In this document: positions 24,756 through 35,800 of the stretch, piece after piece
How the letters are laid out: each line of letters starts with the position of its first letter
Numbering within the stretch: position 1 is the stretch's first letter
Assembly: GCA_038502055.1 (NCBI GenBank)
Contig: JAXRKN010000039.1
Coordinates: 806,001 to 870,000 of the forward strand
Length of the DNA stretch: 64,000 nucleotides
Source of the DNA: Tanytarsus gracilentus
Lineage: Eukaryota; Arthropoda; Insecta; Diptera; Chironomidae
Direction: 5' to 3'
The notes under the pieces: model-generated
Told to the model about the DNA's origin: nothing
Database searches by the model: none
Seen by the model: only the letters and a program-made list of their open reading frames with translations
Translations under genes and position numbers: made by a program

Positions 24756-25996
24756 TGAAATTAACTTTGTTCACTAACACACGCAACTCAAAAATTTAAT
24801 TATTTTTTTCGCAGACAATTCCTTTGGAACTTCTAATTGTTTCAGCTGCTCAACCGCGACTGTGTGACACTACTGAAAATTTCTATATTTTTTCTCTCAC
24901 TACATGCTAACACCTTCATTATCACTACACCAAATGCCGGTATTAAGTAATATTGTGGTGTTTTTACTCCACATATTGATAAGAGTTCAAACTCTTTTTA
25001 CTCAATTTTTATCGATTTCGCGACAGAAGCTTATAGCTATAAAAAATGTGTGGGTGTAGTGGCTTGATAACAATTAAACGATTAATTGCTTTTAGAAATT
25101 TTATATTGTCGGCAAATTATGATTCATAAGGTTGAGAGTTTATATTTTTTAAAAATATTTCTAAAAGTTCGCAAAATTTCAATTTTTTGATTTTTTTTTC
25201 AAAATTGAGATATTGACAAGCTTGATTTATGAAAGTATAAAAAAAATAGATTTAAATGTTAAAATCACTTTTTTGCAATTGTTTTAATGTAATTAATAAA
25301 TTTTAATTTTCTCCGTTTAATAAAAATTTAAATAAATTATGTAAGCGCCATCTTCATGTGATTTCTTGAAATATTCTTTAAAGAAAGTTCAATGATCGTA
25401 AAGAAAACATTACAATGTAAAAAGTTTAATGACAAAGCTTTCGTTTTTAAATTGATAAATTGCATTTTTATTTTTTTACGATTTTTGACCTATTTTCTAA
25501 AATTTACTTGATTAAAATTTTAATTAAATTTTTTGAAAGAGTTTTATTTAAATTTATTTACTTCTTATCTCTCCCGGTAATTTTAATGTTAGCGCAAAAA
25601 TTCACATTCGCCACAAGTGACACACGTTTAAAAAATCAGCTATAGGGGGCAAAAAAGATTGAGTCCAAAGTTCTTTAGCGCCAATAAAAAATTGATAGCG
25701 AAAATATTGTGACGCCATCCAGACTCAAATTTCAAGTCACGTTCACAAAAAAGAAGATTAGAGAGTTTATTTACATTTTGATTTTGTTGGTAAAATTAGC
25801 ATCTTATGGGTGTGTCAAAAATTCTTATGCAGTTGTCAAGGAAAATTTTCAAAAAATTATTTTGAATGCAAAAAATTCAATTTTTGTATTTAAAAATTTT
25901 GATTGAATAATTTTTTAATACTCTTTATTTTTTTTAAATATTTGAAGCAACAGGTAGTAAAATTGTCATTCATTCTCTCCCGCTCAGCTGAGAATA
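24756..25996. other. Upstream flank of the myosin gene
   Basis: The interval carries the probable myosin transcription start near 24874 and is otherwise AT-rich. No coding sequence was supported; open frames around 25460-25906 are short and of low complexity. Confidence 0.5.
24872..24876 (-). promoter_or_regulatory. Candidate initiator of the myosin gene
   Basis: Reading leftward, TTTCAGTAGTG contains the arthropod initiator TCAGT, about 120 bp before the start codon, followed by a GC-richer stretch fitting a 5' untranslated region. No TATA box is placed 30 bp upstream. Confidence 0.35.
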
Positions 25997-27004
25997 TTTT
26001 TAGTGTACCCCACAAAGTGGTGTAACACTTATATCGCCTATTTCCGTCCGTCCGTCCGTCCTCTGTCTGTCTGTTCCATCGAGATCTCGGCTCCTAGATA
26101 GCTAAACTTCTGTTTTCGCCAAATGGTAGGTCTATGAATTTAGATTCGGCCATTTTAGGAATTATGAGGGTCATGACCACAGGTCGTGCCATGGACAGCC
26201 CTAAATGCCATTTTTCACACAAATTTCCTGTTATATGGCTTCATGTATGTCGTTGAACTCGTATTTGTATCAGGAATCGAAAGGCATTGATGATATTTGA
26301 GGAATGTCTATCATGGCCATCCAAGAGTGCCACCAATGTCCATCACGGCCGGCCAGTAGTGCCCCTAATGTCCATTTTTTAAAAGTATGGCTTCATGTAC
26401 CTCGTTGAACTCGTAATTGCATCAGGAATTGATTAGCATTGATGATTTTTGAAGAATGACCGTCACGGCCGGCCAGGAGTGTCCAAGGAATGCCACTAAT
26501 GTCCATTTTTTAAAAGTATGGCTTCATGTACCTCGTTGAACTCGGAATTTGACCAGGAATCGATTGGCATGGATCTGAAAATGGAACACTGTGGAAAATG
26601 GAACACAGTGGAAAATGGAACATAGTGGAAAATGAAACATAGTGGAAAATGAAACATAGTGGAAAATGAAACATAGTGGAAAATGGAACATGGTGAAAAT
26701 GAAACACAGTGGAAAATGGAACACAGTGGAAAATGGAACATAGTGGAAAATGGAACACAGTGGAAAATGGAACACAGTGGAAAATGGAACACAGTGGAAA
26801 ATGGAACACAATAGAAAATGGAACATGGTGGAAAATGAAACACAGTGGGAAATGTAACATAATTGAGAAATATTTTCCATAAGGCTTCCCTTTTGGCTTC
26901 TCCAAGGCTTCTTCATAGGACTTCCCCATGTTACATTTCCAATACTGATCTGTTACAAGTGGGTTACACGGCAACACCCACGTGTGGGTTTTGAAACATT
27001 TTTT
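25997..27004 (+). mobile_element. Minisatellite-cored element, copy 1
   Basis: The left end (TTTTAGTGTACCCCACAAAG, then a CCGT-type tetranucleotide run and ATAGCTA...TTTTCGCCAAATG) and the right end (about 70 bp including ACAAGTGGGTTACACGG and CACCCACGTGTGGGTTTTG) match those of the element at 54723-56168. The left GTGTAACCCAC-like motif is the inverse of the right GTGGGTTACAC, giving subterminal inverted repeats, and CCCAC-GT-GTGGG forms a small hairpin near the right end. Between them are three diverged units of about 120-160 bp (each starting ATGGCTTCATGTA near 26235, 26397 and 26518), then a 17-bp minisatellite. No transposase is encoded. The orientation label is arbitrary. A satellite-bearing Helitron-like or TIR element is possible; the class is unknown. 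Confidence 0.7.
26577..26861. repeat. 17-bp minisatellite inside copy 1
   Basis: About 16-17 tandem units of GGAAAATGGAACACAGT and close variants (CATAGT, GAAACA). The unit length is not a multiple of three, so all three reverse frames stay open and spell the same 17-residue cycle. The resulting open frames are not genes. Confidence 0.9.
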
Positions 27005-27051
27005 CAATAAAATTACAAAATCCGGTTCTGATTTCATTCTCTGTTGAGAAT

Positions 27052-27056
27052 TCAGT
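27052..27056 (+). promoter_or_regulatory. Candidate initiator of the gamma-butyrobetaine dioxygenase gene
   Basis: AATTCAGTGAG includes the arthropod initiator TCAGT, about 22 bp before the start codon at 27076. The right end of the minisatellite-cored element lies only about 50 bp upstream, so the core promoter would abut it. Confidence 0.35.
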
Positions 27057-27075
27057 GAGTAAAGTCGAACAAAAA

Positions 27076-28975
27076 ATGATTCGAACTCTTTTTAAAAGTG
27101 TAACTGCGATAAGAGACAATAAAAGTTTCATAAAAGGCATTTTAATTCGCTCGTTATCGGTGCATAATGTGAATTTCACAAAAATTAATGTTAAAACAAA
27201 CTTTCAAACCGAAATGGTTGAACTTCACTGCGACGATGAACCATCAAAGCCTTTCGAATTTCCCTTTATATGGCTTCGTGATAATTGCAGAGTAAGTGAA
27301 TACCAATAAATCACACAAAAATTAGTCATCGTGCTTAATTTGGATTTTTTAACTTTTTAAAGTGCCCAAAATGCTTTCACGCCAGCGCGTCTAGCAGAAC
27401 TTTGAACTGGGAACATATTGATGCATCAATAAAGCCCAAAAGTGTTCAGGTAATTTTTTTAATTAAAATACAAATCATTCATCATAAAAATAGTAAATTA
27501 ATTTTAATAAACTTAATTTTGCGTTTGTTAAAAAAATTTACGAATCATCACATAAAAAAATCATCAAAATTTCACTCGTCATATCCAAAAAAAATATAAT
27601 AAACCTCTATCTAGTTTGACGACGCTCGGAAGAGTTTGAAAATCTCATGGAACGATAATAACACGCACGAGTCGGAGTTTGAGATTGAATGGTTGAAGGC
27701 GAGAAATTTCGGTGATGAGGCGCGAGGTGATTATTTGAAGAAATTTTATCGGCCGGAGAAAAAGCTTTGGGGTAAACGGGACTTTAATAAATTTGAGCAT
27801 TTTGATTACGATGAAATGATCGAAAGTGATTTGACGCTCTACAATTGGCTGCGATGTATGGCAGTAAATGGAATAGCGATCATAAAAAATACGCCGCAAG
27901 AGGAAAGAAGCGCGCGCAAAATTGCCAATCGAGTTGGTTTCATTAGGAGAACTCATTATGGAGAAGAATTCGAGGTGAAAGCGAAAGATGACACGGCCAA
28001 TGTCGCTTATCTGTCTGACAATTTACAAATGCACACTGACTTACCATACTATGACTATGTGCCGGGAATTAATCTTCTCCATTGTCTCGTTCAATCAAAG
28101 TCGCAAGGTGCTCAGAATTTACTCACCGATGGCTTTTACGTTGCTGAGCTCATGCGAAAAGAATATCCACAGGAATTTTATCTTCTCTCCACTGTCGTCG
28201 TCAACTGGAGTGATATTGGACAGGAGAAAGAGACGTCAAACGTTCCATTTCACTCGATCTATCGTGCACCTATGTTTTGCTTTGACTATGACAATAATCT
28301 TGTGAGAATTAATCACTCGATACCGCAGCGTGACTCATTCTTTAGTGTGAACGTAAATGTAGTAAGAGATTGGTATAAAGCTTTGAGGAAATTCGTCAAT
28401 CTAATTCATGCTGAAGCGGTGGAGCACAAAATTAAAGAGGGTGAGTTTAAAAATGTAGAAAAAATTCAACTCATATTTTCAACGGTTTTCAAATTTGAAT
28501 TTTAAGTGAGAATAAAAATTTATCATGCACGTTAAAATCTTGATGACATTCATACAAGTAGAGGAAAAATTTCAAACCACTTTTGAAAAACATATCCAGT
28601 GAATTTAGAGTCCATTAATTTTTTAATTAATGAAATTAACTTTTAAAGTTCAAACGCAGCGCAATATTTTCGATTCAATATTTTTACGCAATAATTTGCC
28701 TGAAAGTGAAAAGATTACATCTTGAAAATAAATTGATTCATTTTTTATCTGACGTAATGAATTTTGTCGATTGTTAAGCGCACAATCGAATGATTTAAAT
28801 TCTCATATATCTCAATATAGGAACAATTCTCTGTTTCGACAACATCAGAATGCTTCATGGCCGGAGAAAATATGAAGACACGGCAACAAATCAACGCCAC
28901 ATCATCGGAGCGTATCTTGATTGGGATGAAATGTATTCACGATATCGGACATTACAAAAGAAGTTTGATCCATGA
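27076..28975 (+). CDS. Gamma-butyrobetaine dioxygenase (carnitine biosynthesis)
   Basis: Four exons (27076-27291, 27363-27449, 27615-28440, 28821-28975) encode 427 residues. This Fe(II)/2-oxoglutarate dioxygenase family hydroxylates gamma-butyrobetaine to L-carnitine. The N-terminal zinc-site region reads WLRDNCRCPKCFH across the first splice. The iron ligands are H241 and D243 (MHTDLPYY) and H389 (MLHGRRKY), with R402 as the probable 2-oxoglutarate-binding arginine; these spacings match BBOX1. The C-terminal GAYLDWDEMYSRYRTL favours BBOX1 over trimethyllysine dioxygenase, which is the main alternative. The arginine-rich N-terminus could be a mitochondrial presequence. The start is the ATG at 27076; upstream in-frame codons are non-ATG. 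Confidence 0.9.
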
Positions 28976-29852
28976 ATTCTTTTCGCAAAAATTTATTTTT
29001 TTATTCAATACACAATTTTTTAATATAATGAGAAGAGTAAAAGATGAAATGCAAAATCACAAAAAATTATTAAAAATATATTAAAAACTCTTGAAAGGTG
29101 AAATTTGTTATAATGTTAAAAGCACCTTATCTATTAATTAAAAGAAATCGTTTTTATTGTTGGATGAAGAATAAAAATCAAGAGGAGAAAAATCTTTAAG
29201 AAAAGAGCACAGCAAGACACTTAATTCATTCTTAATTGGTAGACATCTGCGAATAGATTTGTGGATTGAGTTGATGTTAGGGAAAAATTATCAAAATTTT
29301 TTCGAAATCATAATTTTTTAGCTTCACCTAACTCTCACTCAGTCCCACAAATATTTCTTTAAATTTCGCTTTTTAATCATACAATTTTTTTTATTGTGAA
29401 TCATTTGAATTTTATCCGACTTCTATCTCAACATGATTCATTGAAATATTGGAAAAATCTCTTCACAAGTCTCATTCATTCTAATTCACATTTTTTTCTT
29501 AATATCTAACACAAAAATCTTCACTTTGACTTTGACTTTCTTGCTAATTATTTCATCTTTTCTTTTAAACCTTCTCGATAGTTTTTTTCACAAGCCATAT
29601 TTTAAATATTTCATACTTTAATTCACACGTTTGCTGAAAAATATCTTTGAGACATTTCTGATGTGTTGGAAAATTTGAATAATTTTTTATCGCTAACTAA
29701 AATTTTAAATGTTTTGTTCGTAAATTTAAAAATTAAAAATTTTAAATGCAATCTAATTTAAGTCAAGAATAAAACCCAAAATTATATTTTTAAAAAATTT
29801 AAAAATATTCCTGAATTTTTCTCTTCAAATTTTCCAACACAATCGAGCTCTT
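28976..29852. other. 3' flank between the dioxygenase gene and Shroom
   Basis: Convergent AT-rich spacer, presumably the 3' untranslated regions of both genes. A short leftover reading frame at 28857-29084 overlaps the last dioxygenase exon in another frame and is not a gene. Nothing else was recognised. Confidence 0.5.
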
Positions 29853-32800
29853 CTAGCATTCGCTATGCACCAATGTGTCTTTCAGTGCATTCAACTGTTC
29901 TTCGCCTAACTTAATTTTATCGGCAATTTCTCTCGAATCAACAATCAATTTTGCCTTCATGTTGATAAAATAATCATAATCCGCATATTCTTCCATTGTT
30001 AATGATTTTTCCAAAATTCTCGACAAGTTTGAACCTCGTCGATCGATGTCCTCTTTCAGATTCTTTGCCTCGTCCAATTGCTCGAGCAGTCTGTCTCGTT
30101 TACTCTCCAATATTTTCTAAATTACGCGAAGGAGAAAAAGAGAAAATTAATTTAAAAGTGATGATGATGATGGATATTTTTTACTTCCGCGACATGCAAG
30201 CAGAGTAGCATGCAAAACAGTCAAGGGATGGACACTCGTTTAAATATTTTTTAAAAAATGTTTTATAAAATTTTATTAAATTTCAAATAATTTATAAAAA
30301 TTATTAATTTAAACTTTGCAAGTGTCCACCCCCTTTGAGGTAGTCTTCAACATATCCAGACACTTACCTTGTCGGCACTTTTTTCACCGATTGTATGCAA
30401 GGCGTTTTCAATGCGAGCCAATCGACCGGATAATGACAATAATAGCATCGTTATGTAACCCACATCATCCACAAACGATCTGAATTTAGTGGAATCGGCT
30501 GGTTTGAGCTTCTGAGCGACCTTAAAGGCGACTTCGTGGCCGAGAGCGTCATTCACCGCACTTTCCTCTGCCAGCATCGTCTGTTCGGTTTCGAGGACCT
30601 TCAATTTCTTACCCAAACGCTCGACCAACTCCTCCTATAAAAATTAAGCATTGGTGAATTAATGAAAATAATCCATCATCATGTGCAGACATCTGAATGG
30701 AAGTGTGGTGGTCATTGTATGCATTTTAAATGAAACAATTAAACAATTACGAAAGTGAACGTTGATTGAAATGTTTTAGATTAATCTCAAATGAGTTTTG
30801 CTTCGCTCTTGCAAATTCAACTCGACATTGAAGCGTCAGGTCGTGCTTTTGCACTATATAATATTTTAGTCTGAGGTTACTTCCTGTGTAAAATTTAGTT
30901 CAAGATGGCAAATAAGAAGAAATTTGATTTAAACAAAATTGTGACTTAATTAAATGTTTTGTGACTTTTGTAATTGCTCACGAACGTGTAAATTTATTCG
31001 TCTTTAATTCTCAGTAATTATTATCTTGTAAATATTTTTTTGCTTCTGTCACCAACAAAACTTCAACTGCACATATTGTTCTTTCAAATCTTAAATGTTT
31101 CTTGTTGATTTTCCAAGAAAAAATTTTCCTTTCTTATCTTGATTGACTTTTTAATGGCAAATGCAGATTTTATCAAAAAGTATAAATAATTTTAAATCGC
31201 AATTAGTTTCAGTTAGTCTTTCGTAGTTCACTGAAGCAGCAATTTTTAAAAATTAAAAAGTGATGAAATTATTAATTTGTCTTTTCGCGATTTTTTTACA
31301 ATCAAATGCGGTTGTTATGAATTGCATATTTGAAATGCGTTCTCCTGACCTTAAAGCTGAATCAATATACACTTGCTTTGTTACACTTTTAACTGATTTA
31401 AATGATCAAAATGTGAATCAAATTAACGGAAATCATACAGAAGGAAAAGGCAATGCTGATGTTAAATATTTGTATATTGGAAAACCGCAAATACCAGTTC
31501 TTGAATTTATTCCAAAAGGGATGGAAAATTCCTTTAAAAATATAATCGCTATTTACGTCAATGATCACCCCATTCCTCATTTAATTGGAGATGAACTGTA
31601 TGCATTTGAGAATTTAGAGTACTTTTATTTCTCATGGACCAATCTGGAGCGTGTTCCTGGAAATTTATTTTTGAAGAATCCCAAAATGAAAAGTGTATCA
31701 ATGAATATGAATCCAATCAAACACATTGGATATAATTTACTTGATTCATTAAAAAATTTAATAAGTGTTAGTTTTTATAGTAACAGTTGCACTAGCAAAT
31801 GGACAACGAATGCAACTCTAATTCCAGCTTTGATCGAAAATATTCGAATTGATTGCCCGGACATTGAGGAAGAAACAACAACACAAATTTTTACTACAAC
31901 AACTGAAAATCCAACTTGCGGTGATGTAAATGAAATCGTTTGCGAACTTCAACAACAAAATTTAGAATTGAAAACGGAAATTCTTGAGATAAGAAAGGAA
32001 AATTCTGAAATGAAGGAAATTTTAAAGGAAATGATGCAAGGAATTCTTGATCTAATATCAAGACCATAGGAAATTAAATTTTGTGTCGTGCAACATTTTT
32101 AATTTCATTAATCGACGATCTTTAAACGCTAATAAAAAATTATTTTCCATTAAATTTTTCATAAATCTTTTAAATGAAATCTCAGCCATTCACCATTGTC
32201 TCATTAAATACTTTCAAGCCTTAAAATCCGCAACCTATAAAATACCGCGACAATTGTTTAAATTTTTTGAACAATATGACATGTTGAGATAAAGTCATTT
32301 ATTATAAAGAAAAAGAGAGAAGTTTATAGCTCGTGTCAAATCGGATGATGAGAAATGGAAATGAGATAAAGACTCGAAAAAAAATTGATTAAGAGATGAG
32401 AGAGGAAATGAAAGTACCATGGAATCTGAATTAATTTAAAGATGCACGTGAGTGATGAGGAAATTGGAAGATTTGAGAAATTAAATTTGTTGTAATTTTG
32501 GAGATTTAAAAAAGTTAAAAAACAATTTAAAAAATTAATAGTGACATTCATTTTGTCAACAAACTGCTATATAGACCTAGAGATCCTCACGGTTTTCACC
32601 TTGTTATACCGGTTTCACCGAAATTTTAATAACGGTTTACGATTTTTTTTTGGAAGTTAAAAAATTCTTTTTTAAATTTTTTTTATTAAAAATTAAATTT
32701 AATTTTTTTTATGTTTTTACTTTTTTTTTTATAATATTAATTATTTAATTTCTAAAATTTTTTTAAATTTTTTTTTTAAATTGTTTTATTCAATACTTTT

Positions 32801-35800
32801 ACACTCTTTACAAATAGATTTTTTAAGGGGAGAAAAAAAGGAATTATTTTAAAAAAAAAGGAAGGAATTTAAATTCGGTTTTTTAATCTTTTTTTTTTTT
32901 TTTTAAGAAATCGTTGAGATTATATTAGATGAGAATATTTTTTTTTTTTTATAAATTTTTTTTTTTTTTTAATTTTGTAGTAAAATTTTGGTGTTTTTCC
33001 GGTTACCGAATGTGACCGGTAGGATCTCTATATAGACCTCATTATCAACTTCATTCTCATTTAAATAAATTAAAAAATATATTCAACAAAAAAAATCCAA
33101 AATTTACCTTCTTTTTGGTCAAGTCACTAGAATCGCTTTTAATTAATGTCATTTCTCGACTATAACGTGTCATGAGCTTCGCTTTCGGTTCGGATGTTGA
33201 GAAGTAGGTCGAATTTGATGTGAGCATTTCCATTGAACTGAAAATTGAATGCAGGAAAAAAAGTAGAGGAGAAAAAAGAAGAAGAAACAATAGTTAAAAA
33301 ATAATTTATTTTACATCATTTAAAAGTCAACAGCGAAGGAGAGGTTGAGTGCGGTTTTGATGGTTAAGTAGTAAAAAAATAAATTCTTCGAAAACAGCAC
33401 TCAACGTCTCAATCGAACATCTCGCTAACTACCTTAAAGAAAGTGAACAAAAACTTTTCTAACCTTTTCATAGACGTCTTCTCCAATGTCGATGTCGATA
33501 CATCTTTCTTCGTAGGACGTGAAGTAACATTAATCTTAAATAGATCAGATATGTAGTCGGATGAAGATTTGATTGTTTTCGGAACTGTAAAAAAAGATCA
33601 TCGAAATAGAAAAGAAGAAAGTTTTAGTCACATTTCACTTTTTTTAAAGGTACAAAAGGGAAAAATTTTACTTTCGATCTCGCCAAAAATGTGCACTGAA
33701 TTGGAGAGAGAGAAAAAGAGTTGAATTTACTTCGAAGGTTAACAAAAATTTATGGTCAAGTTTAAAAATATGTTTGATGTCCATTGTTGTCATGGTGACG
33801 CTAATGAAGCGCCAAACAAAAAAATGTTTTAGTGTGGCATAATGAGGGGTGTGAGGTGACAAGTAACAATTTATGAGAGTCAAAAAATATTTTTGAAATA
33901 ATAAAAAATTTAACGGATATTTTAAAAATCAAATAAAAATAAAATATTAAAAACTCACCCAAGATGCTGTGCAACTTATCGCTAGGTGACAATTGACTGG
34001 CCAGATCTTTCGACAAATTCTCACAGTCAACTTCCTCGGGATGTTTTTTACGCATGGGCGTGTAGACATTACATTTATTATTTTTCTCACAATCACCATT
34101 CACAGCTGTTTCAATATCGTCATCATCATAACTCTCTTGGTATTCTATCGCACTCTCATCGGTTTGACATGCCGTCTCTTGCATGATCGGATGCACTCGC
34201 AGTACAATCTCCGATTTTTGCATCAACTTAAGTTCATCGATGGTGGAATTTTCAGCTTCCTCATCTTTCTTAATTTCCTTCTCTGATTTTTCATTCATCG
34301 CCTTCTCTTCGAGTGACTCAGTGGATGTTGCCTTGGTCGTCGTTGTCATATCAATCAAATTCTCTTCGCTCGATGCAATCGGCGATGCTGCTGTTGTTGT
34401 TGTTGGCGATTCGACCATATTTAACTTTCTCACAACAGCAATTTTATTATTATCACATTCATTAGCCGATGGCAGCGACTGCAGGGAGTTATTCAAGATT
34501 GTCTTGTTGAGCTCACGGCAGGCCTCCTTTTGTTGATGATAGGCTTTAATCAGTTCCTCATTTGTGTAAAGTTTCGGATCGATGACTTGCGTCATCTTTA
34601 AATCGATCGTCGATTGTGATGTGTACTTTGGACTGTTCTGAAGGTGGCCATTGCCGAAGGGCGATGTCGGTATGAGGGGTGAGGAGGAGGCTGACGATTG
34701 TACGGAGGCAGTTGATGCTGTCGATGGTGAGGAACTGCTTGAGAATTGAAAGATCGACTTGAGGCTGTTGCCATTCAGTACCGGTGCCGTTTGAGGCGCC
34801 AAATGTGAGTCGGACGAGTGGAAATGAGGTTGCAATCCTATCGGCGATCGATGTGTGTGTCGATAGGAATTGTGATACTTCACATTGACTGGCAGCACGT
34901 CGGGCAAATTGCATTTCGTGAGCTCCTCTTGATGATACTCCTTGATTGTATCATTAAGTTCGTGCAGAGTCAATTTATAGCTTCCATGATCGGGATCCAA
35001 AAGTTTCTCGCGTTGCTGCCTCGGCAAATAAGATGCCTTCGAGTTACTTCTGTAAATATTACGAAAAAGATCATTAATTGTCATTAAGAGTTGTGTCAAT
35101 ATTCTCATAAAAGGATTTATTGCTAAGTTACATTGAAACCTCAAAAAAAACTTATGTAATTTTTAATTTTCTTCGATATCACCATTTAACTCATTTTTTC
35201 GGCTCTAACTGTATTTTATTGCCAATAACGAGGGAAAAATTTAAAAGGCATTTAAAAAATTTTACGATTCACTTTAAAATGCATTTTACAAGCAAGCAAT
35301 TTTGTGTGTCGCATTCAATTTGTTCTGGAATGCACAAACATCACGGGTGAGAGAGTTTATTTCTCTTAAACGATACTATTTAGACATTTAGTTAACGATT
35401 TTACGATCTCAACGATGTCTCTTTTATGCGCGCGGCCCATTGATGATAGCAATATAAACATTGTATGAGAAAAGCACATAAATATAACATAAATCAACCT
35501 AGCATGTCGCACACGCTCACACAATGTTCGGGAGAGTGATGCATAGAGAGATTAAAGTGGTTTAGAATCATGCAATTTTCTGTTTGTTTTAAAACTATAA
35601 ACATGAGAGAGAAAATTTTTAATTTTATAATGGAGTTGAAAAGAGGTCAAATGCGGTGCTTTTAAAGACTTTTTTATTAGTTCTAAAAGATCAAAAAAAG
35701 ATTTTCCCTTGAAAAATTCATTTCCTTACTCATCTAAAAATAAATTGTAAAGATTACCAAAAATGTCGATCTATTTTATTTCAATCAAGCACTCAAATTG

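Noticed and set aside
26496..27037. Three overlapping minus-strand open frames of 115-175 codons
   Set aside because: All derive from the 17-bp minisatellite; the same FHFPLCSI-type cycle appears in each frame.
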